Shown here piece after piece: positions 5,113 to 5,669 of a stretch of 5,669 bases of DNA. The notes beneath the pieces are model-generated. The model saw only the letters and a program-made list of their open reading frames with translations. It was not told the origin of the DNA and did not search any database. Origin of the DNA: GCA-002731945 sp913047775 (GTDB taxonomy: Bacteria > Pseudomonadota > Alphaproteobacteria > MED-G09); NCBI GenBank assembly GCA_913047775.1, contig CAJWUE010000088.1, positions 1 through 5,669 of the forward strand. Reading direction: 5' to 3'. The translations under genes were made by a program, and so were the position numbers. Positions within the stretch are counted from its first letter, which is position 1, and each line of letters opens with the position of its first letter.

Positions 5113-5669
5113 CTATTTTTTTTCCAGCTTTCTTATTTCATTCAAAAGGGGTATTAAAGGCAAACCAACTATAGAAAAAAAATCTCCATCAATTTTTCTA
5201 AATAGTCGCACACCACATCCTTCAACTGTATAAGCGCCCACCGACTTAAGAATTTTTTTTCCTGTTAGCTTGAGGTAATGATCTAAATAATTTTTCTCGA
5301 GCTTGTGCATCGTCATCTTGCATTCTTCAGTATGTTTCCAGACTATTCTATCATTCTTTGCTATGACTGTCCCGCACACTAGGTTGTGTGTCTTTCCTGA
5401 TAACAGCAAGAGGTGTTTTTTGGCTTCGTTGATTGACCTGGGTTTATCGAAAACCTTTCCCTGAAAAAAAAGGACCTGATCTGCACCAACAACAATTGTA
5501 TCCTTTTGGGTTTTAATAGAAAGAGCTTTTTTTTCAGCAAGATATAAAGCGAGTTTTTTTGGGGGGCCTTTGTATTTTTTCTTTTCTTTGTTCTCTGTTA
5601 TGAGGGGTTTCGTAACTAAAAAATCAATGCCTGCATTTTTAAGAATTTTTCTCCTTGAGGGGGATGATG
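5113..5669 (-). CDS. maf: Maf family nucleotide pyrophosphatase (5' end cut off)
   Basis: Maf proteins hydrolyse non-canonical or modified nucleoside triphosphates to monophosphates. The frame stays open from the right window edge to the stop at 5113, giving 184 residues; the start codon and roughly ten N-terminal residues lie outside. The first visible residues SSPSRRKIL are the family's N-terminal SxSPRR-like motif. Then follow IVVGADQVLF, with the catalytic Asp, then the KVFDKPRSINEAKKHLLLLS segment and SGKTH, and finally VGAYTVEGCGVRLF and IVGLPLIPLL near the C-terminus. The GADQV form and the position next to aroE suggest the alphaproteobacterial YceF-like (m7GTP-type) subgroup rather than the YhdE dTTP/UTP type, but the substrate is inferred. 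A TTG at 5409 is not the start, because conserved Maf sequence continues upstream of it. The gene carries several long A/T homopolymers without losing frame. Confidence 0.93.
   Translation of the reverse strand, partial: SSPSRRKILKNAGIDFLVTKPLITENKEKKKYKGPPKKLALYLAEKKALSIKTQKDTIVVGADQVLFFQGKVFDKPRSINEAKKHLLLLSGKTHNLVCGTVIAKNDRIVWKHTEECKMTMHKLEKNYLDHYLKLTGKKILKSVGAYTVEGCGVRLFRKIDGDFFSIVGLPLIPLLNEIRKLEKK

Noticed and set aside
5113..5409. Reading maf as a short 98-residue protein starting at TTG 5409
   Set aside because: The same frame is open to the window edge and upstream residues contain SSPSRR and GADQV, so the gene is full-length and only cut by the edge.
5554..5566. Programmed frameshift at the C6A7 run in maf
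   Set aside because: The zero frame already encodes the whole conserved Maf protein, and I see no stimulatory structure downstream, so no frameshift product is needed.

Overview
The window looks like a core-genome locus of an AT-rich, compact alphaproteobacterium, with no sign of recently transferred or mobile DNA. Two things point there: the gene neighbourhood (maf-aroE-coaE-dnaQ converging on fxsA, which diverges from a Tim44-like gene followed by smr), which I recall as typical of Alphaproteobacteria, and the individual proteins (a short Tim44-like membrane protein, a Maf of the GADQV/YceF-like type, and a DnaQ ending in an NPIW tail). Low GC by eye, AAA-rich lysine codons, overlapping or nearly touching genes and very short spacers suggest a streamlined, possibly marine lineage. 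The exact clade cannot be fixed from this sequence alone.

Layout from right to left along the minus strand. Operon A is maf (5' end cut by the window edge), aroE, coaE and dnaQ. The junctions are a 1-nt gap and then two ATGA stop/start overlaps, so translation is probably coupled. It covers nucleotide-pool house-cleaning (Maf), shikimate synthesis (AroE), the last step of coenzyme A synthesis (CoaE) and replication proofreading (DnaQ). About 99 nt without a gene separates dnaQ from the convergent plus-strand fxsA, a small membrane protein. fxsA and the Tim44-like gene diverge from a 96-nt AT-rich intergenic region that must hold the promoters for both sides. Operon B runs leftward on the minus strand: Tim44-like membrane protein, Smr-domain protein, hisB, hisH (3' end cut by the window edge), with gaps of 3, 10 and 5 nt. 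HisB and HisH are consecutive histidine-pathway genes; HisH needs HisF, which is expected just outside the window.

Nine protein genes account for almost all of the window. No RNA gene, CRISPR array, insertion sequence or long repeat was seen, and no gene-free stretch exceeds 300 bases. I found no convincing new biological system. The best points for a second look are the condensed gene order (no secB between fxsA and dnaQ, no mltA between the Tim44-like gene and smr, no hslVU between smr and hisB), the fxsA start without a Shine-Dalgarno sequence, and a small insertion in AroE. Start codons for hisB and the Tim44-like gene are set here at internal ATGs, because the upstream GTG/TTG candidates lie inside the ribosome binding sites.
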